Positions 26,318-34,976 are shown, counted from the first letter of the stretch. The stretch is DNA of 64,000 bases from Comamonas sp. (GCF_009360615.1 NZ_SPEY01000023.1:1-64000); one strand, 5' to 3'. Made by a program: numbers and translations. Notes: generated from the letters alone by a model not told the origin.

Positions 26318-27661
26318 TCAGGCGGCAGCCGTCTGCAGCTGCTGCAGGCGCTGACGGTAGGGGCGAATGGCCAGGGCGAAGAAGATCGAGGTGATGAGCA
26401 GCAGCGAGGTCACGCCCATCAGCGCCCAGCGCAGGCCTTCGGAGCCATGGGTTTGGGCAAAGTAGTCCGACAGGATGCCGGTGACCAGCGGGCCCAGGCC
26501 CACACCCAGCAAGGTCATGAACAGATTGAGCAGGGCCGAGGCCACGCTGCGCTCGGCGGCCGTGACCATCTGGCTGACGGCGCTGTAGGAGAGCGTGGCG
26601 AACCAGCTTGCGAAAAATCCGAACAACAGCGCAAAGGCCATGGCGTAGGGAACCTTGATGCCGGCAACTGTCCAGAAATCGGAAACGGGCCAGAAGAAAA
26701 CGGCCACGCCGGCCGGCACGGCGCAGAGCGTGCCCATGGCGGCCAGACGCAGCTGCCAGCGAGCATCGCGCTGGGTCAGCCGGTCGCTGAGCCAGCCACA
26801 GAACATGGCGCCGAACACGGCCCCCAGTCCGCTGGCCAGACCGAACACCAGACCGGCGTGAGAAATGCTCATACCGTGAATGCGCATGAAAAAGCTCGGT
26901 GCCCAGACGCCGTAGCCATAGCCCGCAATGCCGGCCACGCCACAGGCGATGCAGATATTGCGCAGCGGCGCCATACCCAGCAGACGCCTGAGCTGGCGGA
27001 ACATGGATTCGCGCGGCGCACTGCCTTGCGCGGCGACTCGGGCGGTTTCATAGGCGCCACGTGCGGGTTCCCTGACAAAGAAATACACCAGCAGGGCCAG
27101 AATCACGCCCGGAATGCCGAAGGCCAGAAACACGGAGCGCCAACCGTGGTGCTGGGCCACCATGCCGCCGATGACCAGGCCCAGCAGCGTGCCCAGGTTG
27201 GGGCCCATCATGAACAGGCTGATGGCGAACGAGCGCATCTTGGGGGGGTAGAGGTCGGAGACGATGGACACCGATGGCGCCATGCCGCCCGCCTCTCCCA
27301 CGGCCACGCTCATGCGGGCCAGCAGCATGTGCCAGTACTGGGTGGCCACGCCGCAGGCTGCGGTGGCCAGGCTCCAGATGCCGCAGCACAGGGCCACGAT
27401 GTTGCGGCGGTTGCGGGTGTCGGCCAGACGACCCACCGGCACACCCAGCATGGCATAGATCAGACCGAAGGCCAGCCCCGTGAGCAGACCCATCTCGGTG
27501 TCGGAGGCACCGAATTCCTGCTTGACGGGTTCCAGCAAAATAGACAGAACCTGCCGGTCAATGAAGGAGAAAATATAGACCAGCGCCAGCAAGGCGAGGC
27601 TGAGATGAGTGCGCCAGCTGACGGCGGGAGGCGGGTTTTGAGGGGTGTGCATGCGCAGCAT
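26318..27661 (-). CDS. MFS transporter (spinster-like), copy 3
   Basis: 447 residues (444 if the ATG at 27652 is used; neither start has a clear ribosome site). Twelve predicted membrane segments. It has FSFIDRQVLSILLEPVKQEF in the first helix and GRLADTRNRRN in the 2-3 loop, as in the MFS proteins at 17940 and 21992. It diverges from the aldehyde dehydrogenase, and an operator-like palindrome sits between them. Followed by the SDR on the same strand. Cargo unknown, probably a steroid-derived acid. Confidence 0.9.
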   Translation of the reverse strand: MLRMHTPQNPPPAVSWRTHLSLALLALVYIFSFIDRQVLSILLEPVKQEFGASDTEMGLLTGLAFGLIYAMLGVPVGRLADTRNRRNIVALCCGIWSLATAACGVATQYWHMLLARMSVAVGEAGGMAPSVSIVSDLYPPKMRSFAISLFMMGPNLGTLLGLVIGGMVAQHHGWRSVFLAFGIPGVILALLVYFFVREPARGAYETARVAAQGSAPRESMFRQLRRLLGMAPLRNICIACGVAGIAGYGYGVWAPSFFMRIHGMSISHAGLVFGLASGLGAVFGAMFCGWLSDRLTQRDARWQLRLAAMGTLCAVPAGVAVFFWPVSDFWTVAGIKVPYAMAFALLFGFFASWFATLSYSAVSQMVTAAERSVASALLNLFMTLLGVGLGPLVTGILSDYFAQTHGSEGLRWALMGVTSLLLITSIFFALAIRPYRQRLQQLQTAAA

Positions 27662-27688
27662 CGTGCGAGGGGCTCAGGGTTATGCCAT

Positions 27689-27702
27689 CGTCTTTTTGGA
27701 CG
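27689..27702. promoter_or_regulatory. Operator-like palindrome, site 5
   Basis: CGTCTTTTTGGACG matches the window consensus at 12 of 14 positions. It is in the divergent promoter region of the MFS/SDR pair (start 27661) and the aldehyde dehydrogenase (start 27778, 75 bp away). Confidence 0.6.
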
Positions 27703-27777
27703 ACGACCGGGAAATCTTCAGGTCCGAGCATGTGCCTTCCCGTTCATGGCTTTCAAGAGAAATATTCAGGAGACAAA

Positions 27778-29202
27778 ATGACCCAGACGAATTCGTCCAT
27801 CGGCATCCGCCAGCTGCTGGACATGCAAAAGCAGGCTTTCATCGAAGAAGGTGCAGTCAGCGCCGAAGTGCGCATGCAGCGCCTGCAGCAGCTCATCGAC
27901 ATGCTGGTGGAGCACAGGAATGCCCTGTGCCAGGCCATGGGTGAAGACTTCGGCGGCCGCCCTGCCGTATTTTCGCTGGCCAACGACATCCTGGGCTCGC
28001 TGGCCTCGCTCAAGCATGCGCGCGACCATCTCAAGGACTGGCTGGGCGACTCGGTGCGTCCCAGCGTCAAACCCTTCGACATGTTTGGTGCCACGGCCTG
28101 GGTCAAGTACCAGCCCAAGGGCGTGATCGGCATCATCGGCACCTGGAATGCGCCGCTGTTCACCTTGCTGTCGCCGCTGGCCTGCGCATTCGCGGCGGGC
28201 AACCGGGCCGTGCTCAAACCTTCCGAAATCGCACCGCGCACGGCCCAGGTGCTGGCCGAGGCCGTGGCCAAACGCTTTGATCCCCAGGTGCTGGCCGTGG
28301 TGCAGGGCGGCCCCGAGGTGGCGGCAGCATTTGCCGAGCAGCCCTGGAACCACCTGGTCTTCACGGGCTCCACCAGCGTGGGCAAGCTCGTCATGGCGGC
28401 CGCCGCGAGGAACCTGGTGCCCGTGACGCTGGAGCTGGGCGGCAAGTCTCCGGTGCTGGTCAGCGACACGGCCGATATCGCCCATGCGGCCGAACGCATT
28501 GCCGTGGGCAAGTCGCTGAACTCCGGCCAGCTGTGCGTGTCGCCGGACGAGGTCTGGGTCCATGAGTCGCGGCTGCAGGTGCTGGCCGAAGGAATCGCCG
28601 CGCAATATCAGTCGCTGTATCCCACGGTGACCGACAACGCCGACATGACGCCCGTGATCAACGAGCGTCACCATGCCCGTGTGAAAGCCTATGTGGACGA
28701 TGCCAAGGCGCGGGGCCTGAGCGTGCTGGAAGTCGGTGCCGCGCAAGCCGGGTCGGACCGTCGCCTGCCGCTGGCGCTGGTCATCAACCCGCCTGCCGAC
28801 GCCGAGATCTCCCGGCATGAAATCTTCGGCCCGGCCCTGGTGCTGCGCAGTTTCCACAACATCCGCGATGCGGTGGCGGCGATCAATGCCGGCGAGCGCC
28901 CGCTGGCGCTGTACTACTTCGGCAGCGACGAGACGGAGCAGGGCTGGGTGCTGGACAACACGCTGTCCGGCGGTGTCTCCATCAACGACGTGGTCATGCA
29001 TCCGGCGCTGGAAGACGCCCCGTTCGGCGGTGTGGGAGCTTCGGGCATGGGCCACTACCATGGCCGAGAGGGCTTTCTCGAGTTCAGTCATGCGCGCTCG
29101 GTCTACAAGGCCGGCAGCCACGACCCGCGTCGAGAGTGGGGCATGCTGCCGCCCTACACCGACCAGTTTGCGCAAATGCTGGAAGCCGCCGTGACCCCCT
29201 AG
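27778..29202 (+). CDS. NAD(P)+-dependent aldehyde dehydrogenase (coniferyl aldehyde dehydrogenase-like)
   Basis: 474 residues, class-3-like length. The catalytic Glu219 (ELGGKSP) and Cys253 (NSGQLCVSPDEVWV) are 34 residues apart, as in the family. The cofactor motif FTGSTSVGK lies between WNHLV and the Glu. It oxidises an aldehyde to an acid. In Pseudomonas bile-acid degradation, an aldolase releases a steroid C22-aldehyde which a dehydrogenase (Sad) oxidises; an aldolase-like gene is present at 48697, so an equivalent role is plausible but unproven. CAGGAGACAAA precedes ATG 27778. Confidence 0.88.
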   Translation: MTQTNSSIGIRQLLDMQKQAFIEEGAVSAEVRMQRLQQLIDMLVEHRNALCQAMGEDFGGRPAVFSLANDILGSLASLKHARDHLKDWLGDSVRPSVKPFDMFGATAWVKYQPKGVIGIIGTWNAPLFTLLSPLACAFAAGNRAVLKPSEIAPRTAQVLAEAVAKRFDPQVLAVVQGGPEVAAAFAEQPWNHLVFTGSTSVGKLVMAAAARNLVPVTLELGGKSPVLVSDTADIAHAAERIAVGKSLNSGQLCVSPDEVWVHESRLQVLAEGIAAQYQSLYPTVTDNADMTPVINERHHARVKAYVDDAKARGLSVLEVGAAQAGSDRRLPLALVINPPADAEISRHEIFGPALVLRSFHNIRDAVAAINAGERPLALYYFGSDETEQGWVLDNTLSGGVSINDVVMHPALEDAPFGGVGASGMGHYHGREGFLEFSHARSVYKAGSHDPRREWGMLPPYTDQFAQMLEAAVTP

Positions 29203-29290
29203 GACGGCGCCACCGCCGCTCCCCGAGCCCGCTGTCCAGGTCTGTGGGCTTGCCTGAGGCGGCCCCGCCCTGGCATGGGGCTCGCCCCAT

Positions 29291-29304
29291 GGTCCGTTTG
29301 GCGG
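29291..29304. promoter_or_regulatory. Operator-like palindrome, site 6
   Basis: GGTCCGTTTGGCGG matches the window consensus at 11 of 14 positions and lies 61 bp before the SDR start at 29366. Confidence 0.5.
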
Positions 29305-29365
29305 ATGTCGCGAATGCGTTTCGTGCAGAGCATGGGCGGATCAGAACGCAATCAGAGGACGAGAC

Positions 29366-30136
29366 ATGAACGAGATTTTTCGCCAGTTTTCACTGGAGGG
29401 GCAGGTCGCTGTAGTGACCGGTGCGGGCAAGGGAATTGGCCGTGCTTGTGCTATCACGCTGGCCAGGGCGGGCGCCGATGTGGCGCTGTTTGCGCGAACC
29501 GAGGCGGATCTGCAGGCCGTCAAGGCCGAGATCGAAGTGCTGGGGCGCCGCGCCATCATCGTGCCTGGCGATGTGAACCGGGAAGAGGACCTGCAGGCCC
29601 TGATCGACCGCACCGTGGCCGAGCTGGGCAATATCAATGTGCTCATCAACAATGTGGGTGGCGGCGGCCCCAACGACCCACGCAAGGTCACGGGCAAGGC
29701 CGTGGGCGACATGCTGGCCTTCAATGTGGTGCCTGCCTATACGCTGATCCAGAAGGTGGCCGCCGCCATGGAGGCCGCAGGCGGCGGCGCGGTGGTCAAT
29801 ATCTCGTCCACGGCGGCGCGCTACTCGCAAAAGTACTTCAGCGCTTATGCGGCGTCCAAGGCCGCGCTCAACCAGCTCACACGTTGCCTGGCGCAGGACT
29901 TCGGTCCCAGGGTGCGTATCAACGCCATCGAGCCCGGCACCATCATGACCGATGCGCTGGCACCGTTTCTCACGCCCGAGCGCAAGGAACGCATGGAAAA
30001 AACCACGCCCATGGCACGCATGGGCCAGCCCGAAGACATTGCCAACGCCGCGCTGTTTCTGGCCAGCCCCGCATCCAGCTGGGTGACCGGCAAGGTGCTG
30101 GGAGTGGACGGCGGCGTGGAAGCGCCCAACTTCTGA
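29366..30136 (+). CDS. 7-alpha-hydroxysteroid dehydrogenase homologue (SDR)
   Basis: 256 residues. The cofactor motif is TGAGKGIG and the catalytic Ser is in NISSTAA, with Tyr161 and Lys165 in YAASK. The sequence follows E. coli HdhA closely as I remember it, including the four-glycine NNVGGGGP and the C-terminal run GQPEDIANAALFLASPASSW. HdhA oxidises the 7-alpha-hydroxyl of bile acids with NAD+. It is preceded by an operator-like site and followed by a strong terminator, so it is probably expressed alone. The 7-position specificity is inferred from similarity; another ring hydroxyl is possible. Confidence 0.85.
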   Translation: MNEIFRQFSLEGQVAVVTGAGKGIGRACAITLARAGADVALFARTEADLQAVKAEIEVLGRRAIIVPGDVNREEDLQALIDRTVAELGNINVLINNVGGGGPNDPRKVTGKAVGDMLAFNVVPAYTLIQKVAAAMEAAGGGAVVNISSTAARYSQKYFSAYAASKAALNQLTRCLAQDFGPRVRINAIEPGTIMTDALAPFLTPERKERMEKTTPMARMGQPEDIANAALFLASPASSWVTGKVLGVDGGVEAPNF

Positions 30137-30174
30137 CTCTGAAGGCACCGCTCAGGCGGGACCGAGCGCTTAGC

Positions 30175-30208
30175 ATGGAAAAAGGGAGCTTGGGCTCCCT
30201 TTTTCCAT
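30175..30208. terminator. Bidirectional terminator
   Basis: 15-bp stem ATGGAAAAAGGGAGC (30175-30189) / GCTCCCTTTTTCCAT (30194-30208) with a TTGG loop. A and T runs inside the arms let it act in both directions, for the SDR on the plus strand and the LysR gene on the minus strand. Confidence 0.85.
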
Positions 30209-30398
30209 GCACTCTTGATGATGCCGCTTGAGCCAGGCCATGGCTTGAATCGAGCCTTTGCGGTCCTGGTCAAGCGCAATGGCAACGTCTGCAAGCTGCA
30301 GCCCCGCGATGACGCGGCCGTTGTGCGATGGCGCTCTGGTGTGGCTTCAGCATGTCTTCGGCTGAGCCGCTTGTCTGGCACCTGATGGCCGGCCTCGG

Positions 30399-31334
30399 TC
30401 ATGCCTTGGGCCGGATGTGCTCCTGCATCAGGTCCACAAAGGCTTTCACCTTTGCAGGCCGAAAGCGTGCCGTCGGGAACACGGCATGAATGCCTCCGGA
30501 GGGCAGCGACCATCTGGGCAGTACCTGTATCAGCGTGCCGTTCTTCAAATCATCGGCCACCGCGAAGTCGGGCAGTACCGACAGGCCCGCGCCCTGGCGC
30601 ACGGCCTCGCGTACGCCCAGCGTCGCATCCAGCGAGATGACCGGATGCACGGTCACGCTCTGCTGCTCCAGCTCGCCGCGCGAGAAGTGCCAGCTGCAGG
30701 GGGCACGCAAGGCCGTGTTCGCCACGAAAGGCAGCTCGCCGATATGCTGCGGCTGCTTGAGCTGCCCCACTTGCCGGCGCATCGAGGGCGCAGCGACCAG
30801 CAGTTGCCGGAAGCTCCCGATCTGACGGGCCTGCACGTTGAGGTCCGAAAGCCAGCCCACGCGGATTGCCAGCTCCACCTGCCCCGACATCAGGTCGAGC
30901 GACTGGTCGCTGAACACGGCATCCACCTTGCATTGGGGGTAGCGCCGGGTGAACTCGGTGATGGCAGGCACCACCGCCGTGATGCCATAGTCCAGCGGAG
31001 CCGTCAGGCGCAGGATGCCCGAAGGCTCGGCCGCCACTTCCCCCAGTTCGTCGAAAGCATCGCCTGCCTCCTTGAGGATGGACGCGCAGCGCTGATAGAA
31101 GAGCCTCCCCGCGTCGGTGGGTACGACCTTGCGGGTGGTGCGGGTCAGCAGCGTGGTGCGGAACTCACGCTCGAGTCTGGCGACCTGCTGGCTGACCACA
31201 GCCTTGGTGATTCCCAACCGGTCTGCGGCGGCCGTGAAGCTGCCGGTCTCCACCACGGCCGCGAAGTAGGCCAGGCGCTTGAGATTGGCAAGCCTGCCGG
31301 CGATGGATTCTTCGGGATTGTTTGTCATTGACAT
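30399..31334 (-). CDS. LysR-family transcriptional regulator
   Basis: 311 residues (309 from the ATG at 31328). N-terminal HTH (about residues 15-75; LKRLAYFAAVVETGSFTAAA, LGITKAVVSQQVARLE) and effector-binding domain, as in the group whose targets are often adjacent redox genes. It diverges from the thioredoxin-fold protein at 31415 with an 80-bp shared promoter region, so it probably regulates the 31415-33690 gene group. Effector unknown. Confidence 0.9.
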   Translation of the reverse strand: MSMTNNPEESIAGRLANLKRLAYFAAVVETGSFTAAADRLGITKAVVSQQVARLEREFRTTLLTRTTRKVVPTDAGRLFYQRCASILKEAGDAFDELGEVAAEPSGILRLTAPLDYGITAVVPAITEFTRRYPQCKVDAVFSDQSLDLMSGQVELAIRVGWLSDLNVQARQIGSFRQLLVAAPSMRRQVGQLKQPQHIGELPFVANTALRAPCSWHFSRGELEQQSVTVHPVISLDATLGVREAVRQGAGLSVLPDFAVADDLKNGTLIQVLPRWSLPSGGIHAVFPTARFRPAKVKAFVDLMQEHIRPKA

Positions 31335-31414
31335 ACGGTTTATCTATTCGATCGGGGTTTTTCTGTCAATGCATTGTTTCTACGATCACGGTATTCAAGC
31401 CATGGAGCCCTTTT

Positions 31415-32053
31415 GTGACCAAGACCCTGCATTACGTATTCGACCCTCTGTGCGGCTGGTGCTATGGTGCCGCCGCAGCAGTGGCGGCTCTGGGCAAGGC
31501 GACCGAGGTCGAACTGCGCCTGCTGCCCAGCGGTCTCTTCGCCGGCGCGGGTGCACGTCCCATGGACGACGACTTTGCGGCCTATGCCTGGAGCAACGAC
31601 CAGCGTATTGAGCGCCTGACGGGCCAGCGCTTCAGCGAGATCTACCGCAGCCAGGTGCTGTCGGACCGCCAGCAGCGGTTCGACAGCGGCCCCGCCACCC
31701 TGGCGCTGAGCGCCGTCAGCCTGACCGCTCCCGAGCGGGAGTCAGAGGCCCTTGAAGCCATCCAGCATGCGCGCTATGTCAACGGCGAGGACATCACCCG
31801 GTTGGAGCCGCTGGCGGCCGTGCTGCAAGCCCAGGGGCTGCAGCAGGCGGCTGCATGTCTGTTGCGGTCTGATGGAGAGCTGCTGGCAGCCAATCGCGCC
31901 CGCATCGCCGCTGCGCAGGCCTTGCTGGGCCAGTTCGGCGCGCGTGGCGTTCCGTGCTTCATCCTGGAAACCCATGGCCAGCGTCAGTTACTGAATTCCA
32001 GTGCCGCTTACGCCAATCCGCAGGCCTTTGCCGAGCAAATCGCCAAGGCCTGA
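31415..32053 (+). CDS. DsbA-family thioredoxin-fold protein (FrnE-like)
   Basis: 212 residues. The active-site motif is CGWC in FDPLCGWCYG at the very N terminus, with no signal peptide, so it is cytoplasmic like FrnE-type oxidoreductases. The cis-proline region is RGVPCFIL near residue 182. GTG 31415 is the chosen start because GGAG lies at 31404-31407; the upstream in-frame extension has no coding character. First of four genes diverging from the LysR regulator. The partner protein is unknown. Confidence 0.85.
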   Translation: MTKTLHYVFDPLCGWCYGAAAAVAALGKATEVELRLLPSGLFAGAGARPMDDDFAAYAWSNDQRIERLTGQRFSEIYRSQVLSDRQQRFDSGPATLALSAVSLTAPERESEALEAIQHARYVNGEDITRLEPLAAVLQAQGLQQAAACLLRSDGELLAANRARIAAAQALLGQFGARGVPCFILETHGQRQLLNSSAAYANPQAFAEQIAKA

Positions 32054-32101
32054 GGCTTTCGCCTTTCAACCCGCCATCCCGAAATTCACCGGAGAACCAT
32101 C

Positions 32102-33001
32102 ATGCTGAATCGCCGAGACTTTGTTCAAACCGTCGCCGTCGCCGGAATCGCCACAGGCCTGGCAGGTTGCGCCGCTGCCGTGACCGGCCAATCCAGGCTG
32201 CAATGGCAGCACTTCCCTGCAGACGACAAAGGCTTTTTCCGTGCGCCCGTGCTGCTTTCGGGCGACCAGGAGGCCGTTCTTATCGACGGCGGCTTTTCCC
32301 TGCCCGATGGTCGCGCCGTGGCCCAAGCCATCAAGGCTTCGGGCAAGCAGCTCAGCACCATCTATATCAGCCAGAGCGACCCGGACTATTACTTCAGCCT
32401 GGGACCGATCAAGGCCGCCTTTCCCGCTGCCAGGGTGATCGCAGCCTCCGACACCATTGCCGCCATCCGCGCCAATGTGCAAAAGAAGATTGATACCTGG
32501 GCGCCCCAGCTCAAGGAGAACGGTCCGCAGAAGCTCGCCGATATCGTCTTTCCCGAAGCCTATGACGGCCCTGCGCTGACGCTGGAAGGCCACCGCATCG
32601 ACATCGTCAAGGCGCAGGGACTGGAGAACCGCCGCTACCTGTGGGTTCCCTCGCTGAATGCCGTCTTCGGCGGCGTGCTGGTGTTCTCGGGCCTGCATGT
32701 GTGGACGGCCGATACACCGACGCCAGCCTCTCGCGCCGCCTGGGTCAGGAATCTGGAGGCCATCGCCGCACGCAAGCCGGCCGTGGTCGTGCCGGGCCAC
32801 CTGGGCGCCCATGGCGCGCTGGACGTTTCGGCCGTGAACTACACCCGCGAATACCTGCTGGCCTTCGAGCAGGAACTGGCCAGGGCCGCCAATGGCGATG
32901 CCTTGATCGCCGCCATGAACAGGCGCTATCCTGACGCCGGCCTGGCCGCTGCGCTGCAGATCGGCGCCAAGGTGGCCAAGGGTGAGATGCAATGGGGCTG
33001 A
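32102..33001 (+). CDS. Metallo-beta-lactamase-fold lipoprotein lacking zinc ligands
   Basis: 299 residues. The N terminus has a twin-arginine-like start (NRRDFVQT) and a lipobox LAGC near residue 20, so it is probably an exported lipoprotein. The fold is recognisable from AVLIDGGFSLPDG and the strand before the metal loop. At the HxHxDH position it reads QSDPDY, so all three histidines are replaced; VVVPGHLGAHG near residue 235 is kept. Relatives I know as MBL-fold hydrolases have THGHPDH there. It may be non-catalytic or use another mechanism. It lies 48 bp after the FrnE-like gene and 17 bp before a SnoaL-like gene. Confidence 0.75.
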   Translation: MLNRRDFVQTVAVAGIATGLAGCAAAVTGQSRLQWQHFPADDKGFFRAPVLLSGDQEAVLIDGGFSLPDGRAVAQAIKASGKQLSTIYISQSDPDYYFSLGPIKAAFPAARVIAASDTIAAIRANVQKKIDTWAPQLKENGPQKLADIVFPEAYDGPALTLEGHRIDIVKAQGLENRRYLWVPSLNAVFGGVLVFSGLHVWTADTPTPASRAAWVRNLEAIAARKPAVVVPGHLGAHGALDVSAVNYTREYLLAFEQELARAANGDALIAAMNRRYPDAGLAAALQIGAKVAKGEMQWG

Positions 33002-33018
33002 AGCCCGGGAGGCACACC

Positions 33019-33411
33019 ATGACCACCCATCTGGACATCATCCGCTCGACCTACGAAGGTCTGCCCGACGAGAACGCCAGGAATCTGCTGGCCGCACTGG
33101 CGCCCGACGCGCGGTGGACAGAGGCCGCCGGCTTTCCCTATGCCGGAACCTACGTCGGCCCGCAGCAAATCGTCGCGGGCGTGTTCCAGCGGCTGGCAAC
33201 GGAGTGGGACGGCTACAGCGCCAAGGTCCACACCTACCTGGCCGATGGCGACCGCGTGGCAGCCTTCGGCGTCTACTCGGGCACCTATCGCAAGACGGGC
33301 AAGGCGATGACGGCTGGCTTCGCCCATCTGTACCGGCTCAACGAGGGCAGGATCACGAGCATGGAACAGTATGTGGACAGCCATCTCGTGCAGCAGGCGC
33401 TGCAGGCCTGA
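33019..33411 (+). CDS. SnoaL-like (NTF2-fold) protein
   Basis: 130 residues with the alpha+beta cone of the SnoaL/ketosteroid-isomerase superfamily: an N-terminal helix (IIRSTYEGLPDENARNLLAA), a strand with the ARWTEAAGFPYAGTYVG turn, and a C-terminal HLYRLNEGRITSMEQYVD strand pair typical of stress-type SnoaL proteins. GGGAGG precedes ATG 33019. Such proteins can be isomerases, hydrolases or dehydratases; nothing here fixes the reaction. Its operon mates are redox and hydrolase-fold proteins, not steroid genes. Confidence 0.75.
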   Translation: MTTHLDIIRSTYEGLPDENARNLLAALAPDARWTEAAGFPYAGTYVGPQQIVAGVFQRLATEWDGYSAKVHTYLADGDRVAAFGVYSGTYRKTGKAMTAGFAHLYRLNEGRITSMEQYVDSHLVQQALQA

Positions 33412-33429
33412 GCACAAGCGCGCCCTGTC

Positions 33430-33690
33430 ATGAGCGATATCAACGCACAGTTGGAAGCCATCGTGCTGCAGATGCGGGCCGGGCAATGGAATGCCGCGCA
33501 CGATGCCGTGCAGCAGCATGAAGGCCTGCTCGCAGCCTGGCTGCATGGGCTGCTGCATCTGCAGGAGGGCGATCTCGAGGACGCAGAGAACTGGTACGAG
33601 CGCGCCGGCCAGCGTTTCAGGCAGCGCGGCACGCTGCAGCAGGAGCTGGACCGGTTCGAGGCCGCGCTGCGCTCTCGGCCCGGTGCGTGA
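33430..33690 (+). CDS. Small helical protein, hypothetical
   Basis: 86 residues, predicted all-helical. The spacing of small and aromatic residues in AWLHGLLHLQEGDLEDAENW and the following NWYERAG segment resembles a single tetratricopeptide-type helix pair. No catalytic motif. It starts 18 bp after the SnoaL-like gene on the same strand and is probably the last gene of that operon. Confidence 0.6.
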   Translation: MSDINAQLEAIVLQMRAGQWNAAHDAVQQHEGLLAAWLHGLLHLQEGDLEDAENWYERAGQRFRQRGTLQQELDRFEAALRSRPGA

Positions 33691-33811
33691 GTTGCAGGCC
33701 GGCTCGCTGTCCGGTATTCGGCGGGGGCTGGCTGGTGCTGACCGCCCTCGGTGAACAGGCTCTTCAGGTCCGCGCAGAGCGGCGCCGGGCCAGTTTCCCC
33801 GGCTCTCAGGC

Positions 33812-34303
33812 TCAGTCCTCGCTGTAACGCGGGTAGCCAGCGTCTGCCCAGCGCTGCGCGGAGGCGCGGTTGAGGACATGGTCGGGCCGGACTCGTACCT
33901 TGGCCAGCTCGCTGCCGTCGGCCGCGGTGGCCGTGAGAGTCGCCGTGGGGTTGTCCTCATCGGGCTCGATATCGAGCGCCACCGTCACGCGCGATCCGCG
34001 AACGTCGATCTGTATGGCTTTGTGCAACAGCGCTGCCTGATGCTGCTCATGCCGGCGTATGACTTCGGTGGCGGTCTTCACCAGCGTGTTGAAGGCCGAT
34101 GCATCGAGAGGCTTGGGGTTCTTCTTGTCGCGCCCCATGGTCCACGGGCCGACCAGCGCGGGTTCGGCCTGGCCGTCCCGGGTCATGGCCACGGCCCAGC
34201 CATCGTCATCTTCGTTCTTGATGACGCGGGCTTCCCAGCCCTTGTGATGCCAAAGGCGGTCATCGAAGATGGAGAGGTCTTCTTGTTCGAGTTCTGCTGA
34301 CAT
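33812..34303 (-). CDS. Conserved-type hypothetical protein
   Basis: 163 residues, acidic, no signal peptide or membrane segment. The middle part reads WTMGRDKKNPKPLDASAFNT, and the C-terminal half alternates strands rich in Thr/Val (SRVTVALDIEPDEDNPTATL). I recognise no family. The regular codon use and clean frame support a real gene. It diverges from nothing obvious and lies alone on the minus strand. Confidence 0.6.
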   Translation of the reverse strand: MSAELEQEDLSIFDDRLWHHKGWEARVIKNEDDDGWAVAMTRDGQAEPALVGPWTMGRDKKNPKPLDASAFNTLVKTATEVIRRHEQHQAALLHKAIQIDVRGSRVTVALDIEPDEDNPTATLTATAADGSELAKVRVRPDHVLNRASAQRWADAGYPRYSED

Positions 34304-34412
34304 GTCTGGACCTTGGTCGGGGAGCTATCGAGTCCAGAGTCTACTGTTTCTTTATACAGTTTGCGGGACTGGGTCTATACAGGTCAGCATGTCCGGGCAG
34401 CGGCGGGCGCAG

Positions 34413-34796
34413 TCATCGGCTTTTTGAAATCACGTCGCTCATGTATTGGTTCAGGTCGCGAAAATCCTGCACCGTCCAGGGATGCGGGGCGAGCTTGACC
34501 CCGTTCTCCCGCAGCGTTCTGGGGATCAGATCCCCGTTCGGCCGGAGTATGACCGAGGAGACAATGACGCCGGGATACTCTTCGAGCCGTTTCCTGAAGG
34601 CCGCAGTCGTCAGATCCGGCGTCGGAGGATTGCTTTTCCTGGCCAAGGGGCCGGTTCCCTTGATATCCGCACCGTGGCAGATGGCACATCTCTGGGTGAA
34701 GAGATGTTTTCCATTGAGGTTCTGTGCAGAAGCCGGTGCTGTCTGGGTGAGTGCCAGAGCCCCCAGCAAAGCGATGAAGCATTTCCTTGCGTGCAT
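34413..34796 (-). CDS. Periplasmic mono-heme cytochrome c
   Basis: 127 residues. A signal peptide (about 1-24, ending TAPASAQ) is followed by one heme-attachment site CAICH in LFTQRCAICHGADIKGTG. The expected axial methionine is less certain, the best candidate being in LNQYMSD near the C terminus. Such small cytochromes accept electrons from periplasmic or membrane dehydrogenases, often of the PQQ or GMC type. The nearest upstream gene on the same strand is the flavin oxidoreductase ending at 35029, but a hairpin lies between, so it may be transcribed separately. Confidence 0.85.
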   Translation of the reverse strand: MHARKCFIALLGALALTQTAPASAQNLNGKHLFTQRCAICHGADIKGTGPLARKSNPPTPDLTTAAFRKRLEEYPGVIVSSVILRPNGDLIPRTLRENGVKLAPHPWTVQDFRDLNQYMSDVISKSR

Positions 34797-34976
34797 TGGG
34801 TCGATTCTTGGAACGTGAGGTGACGGACCCGCAAAAGTATAGGGCTGCTGGCCTGGATCGGTGGCTTGCGGCTGGACGCAGCCCGGTGACTGTCTCCTGC
34901 TTGCTGTTGCTCGGAGAAGACCAACTGGCGACCAGCGGCAAAAGGCCGACACTGCCTGCCGTAGTGTTTACGAACA

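Noticed and set aside
26309..27781. Plus-strand open frame opposite MFS copy 3
   Set aside because: The translation is Gln/His/Gly-rich with no membrane segments, while the minus strand encodes a clear twelve-helix transporter.
30210..30398. Short frames in the gap between the terminator and the LysR gene end
   Set aside because: No ribosome sites or motifs; treated as plain intergenic sequence.
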